In this document: positions 50,956 through 58,977 of the stretch, one piece after another
Layout: each line of letters starts with the position of its first letter
Numbering within the stretch: position 1 is the first letter of the stretch
Assembly: GCA_020634135.1 (NCBI GenBank)
Contig: JACKCG010000004.1
Span: 186,001-250,000 of the forward strand
DNA: 64,000 bases
DNA from: Anaerolineaceae bacterium
GTDB taxonomy: Bacteria > Chloroflexota > Anaerolineae > Aggregatilineales > Phototrophicaceae
Direction: 5' to 3'
The notes under the pieces: model-generated
What the model was told of the DNA's origin: nothing
Database searches by the model: none
The model's input: only the letters and a program-made list of their open reading frames with translations
Program-made: the position numbers and the translations under genes

Positions 50956-52515
50956 GTGAGTAAAACAACCAATATTGATGAAGCAAACCAGACAAGAGAC
51001 CCTTTGATTGGCAGACAGCTAGGTGACTATCGTCTGACAAGCCTGCTGGCAACTGGCGGGATGGCCCGTATTTATAAGGGCATGGATTACAAGCTTCAGC
51101 GACAGGCCGCAGTCAAAGTGTTGATCCAGGATGAGGCGGCCAACGATCCTACGTTGACCAAGCGCTTCCAGAGGGAAGCACGCGCCGTGGCCGCGCTGGA
51201 ACACGATAATATCATCACCATCTACCAGTCGAACGAGCAGGATGGTGTGTACTTCATTGCTATGAAGTTTGTCAAAGGCAACGACCTCGCCCAGGAACTC
51301 AAACGGCTGCGGCGCACCCGCAACAAAAAAATGGATGTTAAGCGTGCTCTGTATATCATGGAGCAGGTCGCTTCCGCCCTGGACTACGCTCACAAACAGG
51401 ATGTTATTCACCGTGACATCAAGCCCTCAAATATCCTGATGGATGACAACGATAAGGCACTGCTTACGGATTTCGGGTTGGTGCTGCGGCCTTCCGCCGA
51501 AACTACGATGGGGACGGCCTTTGGCACGCCGCGCTATATTGCACCGGAGCAGGCTATCTCATCTAACAAAGCCGTACCACAAAGTGATATTTACTCACTG
51601 GCCGTGATTATGTACGAGTTGCTAACTGGGGAAACGCCTTTTTCCGGTGATTCGCCGATGGAAATCGCACTGAGTCACATTAGTGACCCGCCCCCGCCGC
51701 CGCGTTCGATTGACAGCAGTATCCCCGAAAAGGTGGAAGAAGAACTGCTCAAGGCGCTCAGTAAAGAGCCGGAAAAACGCCACCGAACAGCGATTGAGTT
51801 CGTCAACGCCATTAAAGGGGGCTACGGTCTGCTGGATGATCCATCAATGGGGCGCACATCCATGCGCATGGCGGCCAGTATGCCGGCTGTCCCGGTATCC
51901 AACGACACCGGCACGACGAAGAAAGGCCCCAAGCTAAAGTCAAAAAAAGAGAGCAAACCCACCCGGAATACAGATAAAAAAACGAAGTCCGGCGGACGTT
52001 CTCGTATGTTGTTGCTGATTGTATTGCTGGTCGTTATCGGTGGTGGTGCTTTCATCGTGCTGGGCGGGCTTGGTACGGGCGGTAATGGCGCAGCAGTTAC
52101 TCTTATCTACAACACCGAAAGCTTTACCATGATTAACGGCGGTGACTATACGTTGAATGTCGGGACGCTGCAATTCATCCGGGGTACGGATGGTGGTGGT
52201 GATGATTACAATGGCTACCGCATCACCCAGGATATCGTACCAGCCGGAAAGTGTGTGCGAATCTTCTGGTCGGGCAAACAGATCGAATTGCCGCCACAGT
52301 GCGTGAATAATCTCCATTATAGTGAGCAGCTTGTGACACCTGACCTGTTCTTCTGGCGCAAGGAAACATCGAGTGACACACCGATCAGCACTTTTGCTGT
52401 GATGTACGATGGCCGAGAGATTGCCCGTTGCGACACAGTGGCGCGCGGCGGTGATGCCGAATGCCGCTTCAACTGGCCGGTTTCCCCTACGCCCGTGCCT
52501 GCTGCCGGGAGCTAA
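50956..52515 (+). CDS. PknB-like transmembrane Ser/Thr protein kinase
   Basis: A 519-residue kinase. The GTG at 50956 has GAGG 9 nt upstream; an in-frame GTG 12 bases earlier is less well placed. The kinase domain (about 20-285) has all key motifs: glycine loop LLATGGMARIYKG, AVKVLI lysine, catalytic HRDIKPSNIL, DFG in LLTDFGLVL, and GTPRYIAPEQ. A basic juxtamembrane segment (about 325-350) leads to one membrane helix (about 352-375) and an external domain of about 145 residues with three or four Cys. The external domain is not PASTA. Possible partners are the FHA proteins at 21864. Confidence 0.92.
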   Translation: MSKTTNIDEANQTRDPLIGRQLGDYRLTSLLATGGMARIYKGMDYKLQRQAAVKVLIQDEAANDPTLTKRFQREARAVAALEHDNIITIYQSNEQDGVYFIAMKFVKGNDLAQELKRLRRTRNKKMDVKRALYIMEQVASALDYAHKQDVIHRDIKPSNILMDDNDKALLTDFGLVLRPSAETTMGTAFGTPRYIAPEQAISSNKAVPQSDIYSLAVIMYELLTGETPFSGDSPMEIALSHISDPPPPPRSIDSSIPEKVEEELLKALSKEPEKRHRTAIEFVNAIKGGYGLLDDPSMGRTSMRMAASMPAVPVSNDTGTTKKGPKLKSKKESKPTRNTDKKTKSGGRSRMLLLIVLLVVIGGGAFIVLGGLGTGGNGAAVTLIYNTESFTMINGGDYTLNVGTLQFIRGTDGGGDDYNGYRITQDIVPAGKCVRIFWSGKQIELPPQCVNNLHYSEQLVTPDLFFWRKETSSDTPISTFAVMYDGREIARCDTVARGGDAECRFNWPVSPTPVPAAGS

Positions 52516-52695
52516 CTCGCTCCGGGAATAGCCCATCCGCGATATAGAATCTAGGACAGTATACCCATCAGGTCAGGTCTAATAAGAACCTTTTCCTGAT
52601 GTTGCTCACTGCCAACTGGTGATGAGAATCATGCGGCGGTCAGGGCCTGCCGTGTTACATTCTGGGGGGTATTCATTGGTTAGAAAGCGTAGTGT

Positions 52696-53376
52696 ATGAA
52701 TCCTGTTGTGGATGCTGTTGAGGGTGCTTTTCGCATAGTATTTACCCTGGTTTTCTCTCCTCTTCTCCGCAATTGGTATAATCGTTGGGGCGCGACCTCT
52801 GCTGAGGTCAGCCTTGCGCTGCCTGGAGACCAGGACGTGCCGCAGCCAGCGATGGGTTATACCCGCGCCATTACAATCCAGTCGCCTGTCTCCGAAGTAT
52901 GGCGTTGGATAGTGCAGATTGGGCAGGGGCGGGGTGGTTTTTATTCGTATGATGTCCTTGAGAATCTGGCAGGCTGCCAGATACACAGCGCCGACCGTGT
53001 CAGGCCGGAACTTCAAGTGCTGGGCGTGGGTGATGCGGTGCGCCTGGGAAAAGAAGGCTATCCTCTGTTCCGGGTGACGGAAATCATACCGGAAGAGGCA
53101 CTGGTGCTGCGAGCCGCCGACCCGAAAACCGGCGAAATTGCGGCTTTCAGCGATTCGATGCCCGATGCGAGCGCTCCGACTGTATGGGGTTTCTACCTGC
53201 GGCCAGTAGATGACACAGCGTCTCGACTCATCGTACGTCAGCGGCTGTACCACGCTTCCAAATGGCCGTTCGCTCTGATGTGGCGAATCGTCGAGCCAAT
53301 CAACTTCGTGATGGAACGCAAGATGCTGTTCACGATCAAGCACCATGCAGAAGCAGACTATCCCGCCGGGAAATAA
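52696..53376 (+). CDS. SRPBCC-family protein
   Basis: A 226-residue protein. After a helical N-terminus (about 1-30) comes a START-like fold: MGYTRAITIQSPVSEVWRWI at about 52-71, then GRGGFYSYDVLENLAGC and a C-terminal helix around FALMWRIVEPINFVMERK. Homologues are commonly annotated SRPBCC and bind lipids or polyketides. No signal peptide. It stands alone between the kinase and the MaoC gene. Confidence 0.75.
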   Translation: MNPVVDAVEGAFRIVFTLVFSPLLRNWYNRWGATSAEVSLALPGDQDVPQPAMGYTRAITIQSPVSEVWRWIVQIGQGRGGFYSYDVLENLAGCQIHSADRVRPELQVLGVGDAVRLGKEGYPLFRVTEIIPEEALVLRAADPKTGEIAAFSDSMPDASAPTVWGFYLRPVDDTASRLIVRQRLYHASKWPFALMWRIVEPINFVMERKMLFTIKHHAEADYPAGK

Positions 53377-53533
53377 TGGCCGCGATATTCTGCGCCGGCC
53401 AGTTTTATCTGATGTCCCCCCAAAAAGTGCTACAATACGGCCTGCTGTGCGTTGGCTGGCGGCCAAACGCGCATCTTTTCGTCCTGTCAGCCGTTGTTGT
53501 TCAATATATTCACCAGCACAGGGAGATTAAACC

Positions 53534-54007
53534 GTGAAGTATCAAGATGATGGGCCATTAGGCTATTACTTTGAGGAGATTGAGATCGGGCAAACTCTGG
53601 TTACAAGGGGACGGACGATCACCGAAAGTGATATTGTGCAGTTTGCCGCGCTCACCGGGGATTTTAATCCCATGCATACCGATGTTGAGTTCACCAAGAA
53701 TCATCCAGTCGGCCAGCGGGTCGCACACGGCTTGCTCTCGTTAAGCTATGCCGTTGGTCTCATCTACCAGCTTGGTCTGATGGAGCGAACCATTCTCACT
53801 TTTCGCTCGCTCGAAATGAAGTTCAGCCAGCCGGTATTTATTGGTGATACCATCCACGCCCAACTCAAGATAGTTGAGAAGAAAGAGATGCGGCGCTTGG
53901 GCGGCGGGCATATCACCGGGGAGATCAAAATCATCAATCAGGATGGCAAAACCGTGCAGTCTGGCACCATGAGCCTGCTGGTAGCCTTCAAGCCAGAATC
54001 TGAGTAG
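53534..54007 (+). CDS. MaoC-like enoyl-CoA hydratase/dehydratase
   Basis: A 157-residue hot-dog fold enzyme. The hydratase motif is complete, with Asp43 and His48 in TGDFNPMHTD, then VAHGLLSLSY. It hydrates or dehydrates acyl-CoA or beta-hydroxyacyl-CoA esters; the exact substrate is unknown. It starts at a GTG with AGGGAGA 8 nt upstream. Confidence 0.9.
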   Translation: MKYQDDGPLGYYFEEIEIGQTLVTRGRTITESDIVQFAALTGDFNPMHTDVEFTKNHPVGQRVAHGLLSLSYAVGLIYQLGLMERTILTFRSLEMKFSQPVFIGDTIHAQLKIVEKKEMRRLGGGHITGEIKIINQDGKTVQSGTMSLLVAFKPESE

Positions 54008-54025
54008 TACATCGCTTCTGCGGGA

Positions 54026-54077
54026 CTCACCCCATCTCCATCCCAAACGGCAAAACGGGTGCGCGAGAAGGGGTGAG
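54026..54077. repeat. REP-like inverted repeat after the maoC gene
   Basis: CTCACCCC (54026-54033) and GGGGTGAG (54070-54077) are exact complements over a 36-nt loop. The arms resemble those at 13983-14070, suggesting a dispersed family. Confidence 0.55.
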
Positions 54078-54141
54078 CAATCCAGCTATGAACGGTGGTA
54101 CAGTTTGTACAGTGCTTTCTGTTTTTTCTCAGAACTCCGTG

Positions 54142-54837
54142 TTATCCCGACGTTTCTTCTGTTGCCGCGGGTGGTTCGACCGTCTCAGCAGGCCCCGGCA
54201 CATCTTCAGTGATTACCGGTTCGGGGGGTAGGGCAGTGATCTCTTTGGTTGCTGCTGGCTCGGGGGGAAGTGCCGTTGCTTCCTCGGTGGCTATCGGGGC
54301 AGCCGGTGCGCCTCCCAGGTTGAAAGCCGGGATCACCTCGTAACGCACGACGTAGTTGCCAATTCCCAGGAGAGCCGTCGCCAGCCACAGTGCCAGTGAC
54401 AGCCGCATGAACCCCTTTGCATTCTTGAACCAGTATTTTGAAAGTTCAGTTTCGCCCCGTTTCTTGGCAGCCGCCACCAGAGCGTCTTCCCGAAACATGC
54501 GAAAGAGAATGTAGGTCGCCAGAAGTTGCGCCGGAAGCCCCAGCAATGCATGAATAGCGGGCAGCAGGTAACGGGCATTCCCCGGTTGCTGTCCAATGTT
54601 GCCTGCCACATCAAAGATGTAAGCCCCTACCATGAGAAATAGAATGAGCAGCCAGTTGACAACGGTGATGATTGTCATCGTGTATTTATGGTGGGGGCGG
54701 TGCAGCCTGCGCCGGGCAAACACGAAGCCAACGAGCATTCCTGGTATGATGAGCAGGATATAAACGATTAACGTGATATCGGCCAGTAACCCGGCACCCG
54801 TGCCCAAAAACCCTTGTGGCTCCAGATAGATGTTCAT
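54142..54837 (-). CDS. DUF420-like membrane protein with Pro/Glu-rich tail
   Basis: A 231-residue membrane protein. The ATG at 54837 has GGGAGA 9 nt upstream. About five hydrophobic helices span residues 15-175, with the HRPHHKYTM segment after helix 1 and an AIHALLGLPAQLLATYILFR helix, resembling DUF420 proteins of oxidase assembly. The last 55 residues are a low-complexity tail with repeated TALPPEP units, probably extended. Family assignment is from memory. Confidence 0.6.
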   Translation of the reverse strand: MNIYLEPQGFLGTGAGLLADITLIVYILLIIPGMLVGFVFARRRLHRPHHKYTMTIITVVNWLLILFLMVGAYIFDVAGNIGQQPGNARYLLPAIHALLGLPAQLLATYILFRMFREDALVAAAKKRGETELSKYWFKNAKGFMRLSLALWLATALLGIGNYVVRYEVIPAFNLGGAPAAPIATEEATALPPEPAATKEITALPPEPVITEDVPGPAETVEPPAATEETSG

Positions 54838-54993
54838 AACAATCATTCTCCCAGAATATGCAGGTTGTGATGTGGATGTGGAAAGCGGCAGCCGGTTAGG
54901 AACTGTGCGCTCCTGTTATTATATGCAGGGATCGTTGTTTTGTACCGAAGCGGCCATAATAGGCATGATTACCCGGTTTTCTGCATAAACTAC

Positions 54994-55022
54994 TTGACAC
55001 TTACGAGCCTTTATGATACAGT
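54994..55022 (+). promoter_or_regulatory. Promoter of the ArsR-fusion gene
   Basis: A perfect TTGACA (54994-54999) and TACAGT (55017-55022) with a 17-bp spacer. The AT-rich palindromic TATATGCATAT that follows could be the operator for self-regulation. Confidence 0.65.
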
Positions 55023-55071
55023 ATATGCATATTACCCGCTAGAATGGGTTTTTTGATTAAAGGAGGGTGTA

Positions 55072-56178
55072 TTGGCAGATCAAGATTTCGTACTCGCCCC
55101 AGCAACCGTCCGGGTTCGCCTGGATCTAGAACCGGCGTTTAATGCTATCAACACATTGATGCTGCTGGAGCAGGTGGATATTCGCTCCGGTTTGAGTGAA
55201 TGGGTGGTGCAAACTGTCGCGGAACTTGTGCCGGAACGCAAGCGTGCCAACCGGCTGATCCTATCGCTACTGGGCGATGCTGTCATGCCTGACCGGAGCT
55301 GGTCGAGTTTCCCGGCGTTCATCAACCACCTGGCGACCCAGGACGCGGTGACCCTGCGCGATCGGGCGATAGCCTGGTGCAGCGACCCCAAAATGGGACA
55401 AAAGGGCTACGAAACAATTGAACGGGACGCGCTGCTTGCCAGCGAAGCAGCTTATGCTGGCTACATGCAGCGCCACATGGAGCAGGCCTATGCCCAAAAG
55501 GGCGAAGACCATGAGATGCATTTCGACACGGCACTCTATGCCGAAGCCTATGCGCTGCTGATTGACCCCATCGCTCTGCAGAACTATATCGTGACGCATC
55601 TTCGGGCGATGTGGGACGACATGCTACAGGCGGATTGGGAGCGCAACCTGCCCATGCTGACGGAATCTGTCACGGCGTTCCAGCAGTTGAACTACAGTGG
55701 CCTGACAGCGACTGAAGCCGCGCGGACGATTACCGGACGTGACTTGAGCGCAACCTGGGAAGCGTGGTCGGATGAGATCGTCTTTGTCCCATCGGCGCAT
55801 ATTGGCCCGTATGTTCTGCGCTTCGGCTGGGCAGATTCCGAGGTAACGCGCCTGATGTTTGGGGCGCGACTGCCGGAAGGGGTGCGTACAATTTCGCCTG
55901 CCCTCAGTCGTTCCGAACTGTTGGTACGGTTGAGTGCATTGGCCGATGATACCCGGCTGCATATGCTTGAACTGCTCACCCAGCACGAGGAACTCTGCGC
56001 CCAGGACATGATCGAGATGCTCAAACTCAGCCAATCGGCAGCATCCCGTCACCTGCGTCAGTTGACAGCTACCGGTTATCTGCTGGAGCGGCGGCGTGAG
56101 GTCGCTAAGTGTTACAGCTTGAACCCGGATCGGGTGGCTGACACGATTCAGGCACTCAAACGGTTCTTGAAAACCTAG
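55072..56178 (+). CDS. ArsR-type regulator with large unknown N-terminal domain
   Basis: A 368-residue protein that starts at TTG, supported by an ideal AAAGGAGGGTG site. The first 270 residues are mainly helical and unlike a known enzyme to me. The C-terminal 85 residues are a winged helix of the ArsR type: LSALADDTRLHMLELLTQH, then CAQDMIEMLKLSQSAASRHLRQL as the recognition helices and GYLLERRREVAKCYSL as the wing. It probably represses its own promoter. The N-terminal domain may sense a ligand. Confidence 0.8.
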   Translation: MADQDFVLAPATVRVRLDLEPAFNAINTLMLLEQVDIRSGLSEWVVQTVAELVPERKRANRLILSLLGDAVMPDRSWSSFPAFINHLATQDAVTLRDRAIAWCSDPKMGQKGYETIERDALLASEAAYAGYMQRHMEQAYAQKGEDHEMHFDTALYAEAYALLIDPIALQNYIVTHLRAMWDDMLQADWERNLPMLTESVTAFQQLNYSGLTATEAARTITGRDLSATWEAWSDEIVFVPSAHIGPYVLRFGWADSEVTRLMFGARLPEGVRTISPALSRSELLVRLSALADDTRLHMLELLTQHEELCAQDMIEMLKLSQSAASRHLRQLTATGYLLERRREVAKCYSLNPDRVADTIQALKRFLKT

Positions 56179-56347
56179 GGATTTGCTGGTGGTGGGGTCG
56201 CGCTTCTGTGCAAGCTGCGCCACCAAATCTAAAACCCATACCCTTTTGAAGACAGGCTAACGCCCTATTGCGTTGGGTCATCTTAAATGCAGCTATTGAC
56301 CAGATGGAAATACAAGACAAGCGGAATAAGAGAGGACCTGGTGACGT

Positions 56348-56605
56348 ATGTTTAATCCATTGGACGAACGTTTGAATGACCTGTATCGTGAAGAGATGCG
56401 GCGCAAAGCCGCGCGCAAACGGCTGGCTGGTGAATCGCGGCGACGTGGTCGCCCGGTCTTTGTCCTGCGGATGTACCGCCCTGCACTTAACCGCCTTGGG
56501 CATTGGCTGGTGCTTTCCGGCACCCGTTTGCAGCGGCGTTATGGCGATATGTGCGAAACCGCGCCCATGCAGCATAACCGCCCGGCACGCTCCGGCAATA
56601 TCTAA
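56348..56605 (+). CDS. Small basic protein of unknown function
   Basis: An 85-residue protein with 18 or so Arg residues. An N-terminal helix (about 4-27) is followed by RRRGRPVFVLRMYRPALNRL and a second helix (LGHWLVLSGTRLQRRY). It could bind nucleic acid or the membrane surface. The ATG follows a GAGAGGA-like site. No family recognised; it is unlike its neighbours but codon use is normal. Confidence 0.55.
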   Translation: MFNPLDERLNDLYREEMRRKAARKRLAGESRRRGRPVFVLRMYRPALNRLGHWLVLSGTRLQRRYGDMCETAPMQHNRPARSGNI

Positions 56606-56613
56606 CCCCCACT

Positions 56614-56642
56614 ATAAAAAACAGGGGGTCTATGCCCCCTGT
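56614..56642 (-). terminator. Terminator of the sigma/anti-sigma unit
   Basis: On the minus strand an 8-bp stem (56635-56642 with 56621-56628), 6-nt loop and six or more Ts. It sits 24 bp after the anti-sigma stop. Confidence 0.85.
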
Positions 56643-56665
56643 CGGCTTCACTTTGTTGCAGCAAT

Positions 56666-56917
56666 CTACAAATCGCCCTCTGGTTTCTTGGCAAAGGCCT
56701 GGGCTAACTGGTCGTAAAGGCTTTGGTAGTGTCTTGTCGTCAGGCCGTTCTGCTGGTCACGCTGGCGATAGAGCAGGATGGTTTTCTGTGTCGAGTCGAG
56801 GACAACGTGACAATTCGCGCAGGTCGCCAGATGTTCCTGTGCTGCCCGGGTGAGTGCTTCGTCTAAACGGTTATCAATGTAGTCTGAAAGATATTTGATT
56901 AAGTCCTGACATTCCAC
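56666..56917 (-). CDS. Zinc-finger anti-sigma factor
   Basis: An 83-residue protein with the anti-sigma zinc-binding layout: an early Cys3, then HLATCANCH (His29, Cys33, Cys36). There is no membrane helix, so it is a soluble regulator. It starts 4 bp after the ECF sigma gene, its likely target, and ends at a terminator. Confidence 0.88.
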   Translation of the reverse strand: MECQDLIKYLSDYIDNRLDEALTRAAQEHLATCANCHVVLDSTQKTILLYRQRDQQNGLTTRHYQSLYDQLAQAFAKKPEGDL

Positions 56918-56921
56918 GATG

Positions 56922-57590
56922 TCACACTCCCGTCTGCTCGAACTGTTCCCCGAAATATGGCGCTAACTGCTCGCGTAGCAGCAGTCGTGCCCGGTGTAAA
57001 CGCACTTTTACTGCCGACTCGCTGATCCCCAGCACACTCGCTGTTTCGTTGGTCGAAAGTTCCTCAATGTCACGCATAACAAACACAGCCCGCAGCGCGG
57101 GACTCAGCGTCGCTATTGCCCGTTCCAATTCGCTGGTTATCTCGCTGGTAAATACCATCTCCTCCGGGGCCGGCCAGGGATTGAAGTTTACCGGCATCAT
57201 ATCTGGCTCGTCCAGGCTGTCCAGCTCAAGACTGGGTTTTACCTTGCGGAGTTGGTTCAGGCAGTGGTTATAGCCTACCCGGTACAGCCAGGTGCCCAGG
57301 CTGGAACGCCCCTCGAACTGGTCAATATGCTCAATCAAGGCCAGAAAGGTGTCCTGTACCACACAGTCAGCGTGCTGTTCGTCGTGCAGAAGATTCATCC
57401 CCAGGCGATAGATACGATCCGCATAGGTTTCAAAGACAGCGGCCAGTGCGGTTGGATCGCGCTGCTTGAGGGCGGTAATCAGGGCTTGTTCATCGGTCAC
57501 GGCAATTCCCACCTGCTCATTAGATGTATTTTCGACAACAGACGTTACATAGCGCAAGGATATTTTACAGGGCATTGCCCACGCCCGCAT
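56922..57590 (-). CDS. ECF-subfamily RNA polymerase sigma factor
   Basis: A 222-residue sigma-70 family regulator. Region 2 covers about 42-110 (VFETYADRIYRLGMNLL, CVVQDTFLALI, LGTWLYRVGYNHCLN). Region 4 covers about 150-205 (LSPALRAVFVMRDIEELSTNE, then the helix-turn-helix VLGISESAVKVRLHRARLLLRE). Bound by the zinc anti-sigma encoded downstream. The start is uncertain, since the first 20 or so residues are not conserved; an internal start is possible. Confidence 0.92.
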   Translation of the reverse strand: MRAWAMPCKISLRYVTSVVENTSNEQVGIAVTDEQALITALKQRDPTALAAVFETYADRIYRLGMNLLHDEQHADCVVQDTFLALIEHIDQFEGRSSLGTWLYRVGYNHCLNQLRKVKPSLELDSLDEPDMMPVNFNPWPAPEEMVFTSEITSELERAIATLSPALRAVFVMRDIEELSTNETASVLGISESAVKVRLHRARLLLREQLAPYFGEQFEQTGV

Positions 57591-57652
57591 CTCTTTCTAA
57601 AATAGGCTATCTGTGCCAGCTAAGCAACACTGAGCCATGACAAGGAGACAAC

Positions 57653-58204
57653 ATGTTGCCTGACCGTTCCGCACCGCTGTACGCCGCCCCATTGAATGAC
57701 CTGTTGGCGATGCTGCTGCGCCAGTTCCGGCGGCTGCTGGCCGAAAAAGGCGTCGAGATGGACGAAGTGGCGATCAAAGTGACTGCCCAGGCCGCCTGTG
57801 ATCGCGAGAATTCTGGCGAGAACATACCGGCGCTACGCGACGCGCTGGTGGCACTGGTGATGGAAAGCGAAGCCGTCCTCGCGCGCTGGAACCTGACGTT
57901 TTCGCAGGCACTGGTGACACAGATGGATGCTATCCCCGGATGGGAATCGACGTCAGACTTTCTCGAAATTGCTAATGAGAAGTCAAATGCCGAACTGCGC
58001 ATCGCAGCGGGAGGGACACTGCTGGCCGCACTGGGGGATTACCGTTATGTACCGCACCTGCTGGCCGCGATTGACCACGCCCCGGATGAAGTCGAGACGA
58101 TTATCGCTAAACGGGTGCTGCTGTTTGTGAGCGGAGTAGATGGGGACATGGCAGACTGGCGGGCACGGCTTGCAATATGGCATAGTTCCTGCATTGATGG
58201 CTGA
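57653..58204 (+). CDS. Unknown HEAT-like helical protein
   Basis: A 183-residue, mostly helical protein. AAGGAGA precedes the ATG. Residues of about 10-75 are one helical block; residues of about 115-165 (AELRIAAGGTLLAALGDYRYVPHLLAAI) look like HEAT-type repeats. Divergent from the ECF sigma gene by about 60 bp, so it may belong to its regulon. No family recognised. Confidence 0.65.
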   Translation: MLPDRSAPLYAAPLNDLLAMLLRQFRRLLAEKGVEMDEVAIKVTAQAACDRENSGENIPALRDALVALVMESEAVLARWNLTFSQALVTQMDAIPGWESTSDFLEIANEKSNAELRIAAGGTLLAALGDYRYVPHLLAAIDHAPDEVETIIAKRVLLFVSGVDGDMADWRARLAIWHSSCIDG

Positions 58205-58212
58205 ATGCAATT

Positions 58213-58626
58213 TTATCCGATACGCTGGATAAACTCTTGCACATTTAGGATGGTTATGTTTGTAAAGTTTTTCAGGATGAGGATGTCCTCGTCACCGGAG
58301 ACTATATAGACTGCCTGACCACCAACGGCTGCTGCCAATACCTTCACATCGGCTATATCACGGATAGAATCCTCTGGAACGAGTGCAGGTTCAATCACAC
58401 GGGTGTAGCGCAGATAACCTGTGACCAATTCTTCTGGTGTTCTTTGGAGACGTTCCAGATACTTATGGAACTTATCCCGTTTCAGAACATCGCGCAGCTC
58501 ATCCACTAACGCTTCGCTCGTGATTGCCTCAACACGTTGGTTCATGGCGATTTGTAATGCCCGACGTGGTGCGCCTGACCATATCAATCCTGAAATGATG
58601 AGGTTTGTATCGAAAACAACACGCAT
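58213..58626 (-). CDS. PIN-domain toxin, COG1569 type
   Basis: A 137-residue PIN-fold ribonuclease-like protein. Acidic residues expected at the active site are present: Asp6 in VVFDTNLIISGL, Glu in TSEALVDEL, Asp in SIRDIADVKVLAAA and Asp in IVSGDEDIL. It is the likely toxin of a toxin-antitoxin pair; its start overlaps the antitoxin stop by one base (TGATG). Confidence 0.85.
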   Translation of the reverse strand: MRVVFDTNLIISGLIWSGAPRRALQIAMNQRVEAITSEALVDELRDVLKRDKFHKYLERLQRTPEELVTGYLRYTRVIEPALVPEDSIRDIADVKVLAAAVGGQAVYIVSGDEDILILKNFTNITILNVQEFIQRIG

Positions 58627-58826
58627 CAGTGATCTTGATTCGAATTCTCTTGAGCACGACGCTCTGCCCGGTGTGCTTTGACTTCAGCATCTACAAAACG
58701 CATAATCCGTTCATCCAGTTCGTCACGCAATACCTGTGCAATCGTGTCGGGGTCAAGCAGCCCAAATTCCTGAGCTTCTTCCACAAATTCCTTTGGCACT
58801 TTAACCACGATTTCTACCATTTCCAT
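58626..58826 (-). CDS. Antitoxin of the PIN-domain pair
   Basis: A 66-residue protein. The N-terminal VEIVVKVPKEFVEE resembles a short DNA-binding strand; the helical C-terminal part (VLRDELDERIMRFVDAEVKAHRAERR) probably wraps the toxin. AAGGAG lies 7 nt before the ATG. A -10 TATAAT lies upstream at 58856-58861. Confidence 0.8.
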   Translation of the reverse strand: MEMVEIVVKVPKEFVEEAQEFGLLDPDTIAQVLRDELDERIMRFVDAEVKAHRAERRAQENSNQDH

Positions 58827-58855
58827 CGTGTTACTCCTTGAGTTATCACTTTTAT

Positions 58856-58861
58856 ATTATA
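58856..58861 (-). promoter_or_regulatory. Probable -10 box of the toxin-antitoxin unit
   Basis: A perfect TATAAT on the minus strand about 30 bp before the antitoxin start. No -35 at the standard spacing (TTGCAG lies 14 bp away). Confidence 0.35.
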
Positions 58862-58977
58862 TGCGGATTGATGATCTGCAAGGTTAGAGAACGAAGACGA
58901 TAGAATACCAAACGGGAATTTGTATGCGATTATGCTATACTTAGCACACTTGTTTCAATTAACCTGCGAGAATCCCG

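Noticed and set aside
52606..53466. 286-codon minus-strand frame opposite the SRPBCC gene
   Set aside because: The plus-strand protein has a recognisable fold and start; the antisense translation has no domain and looks like composition noise.
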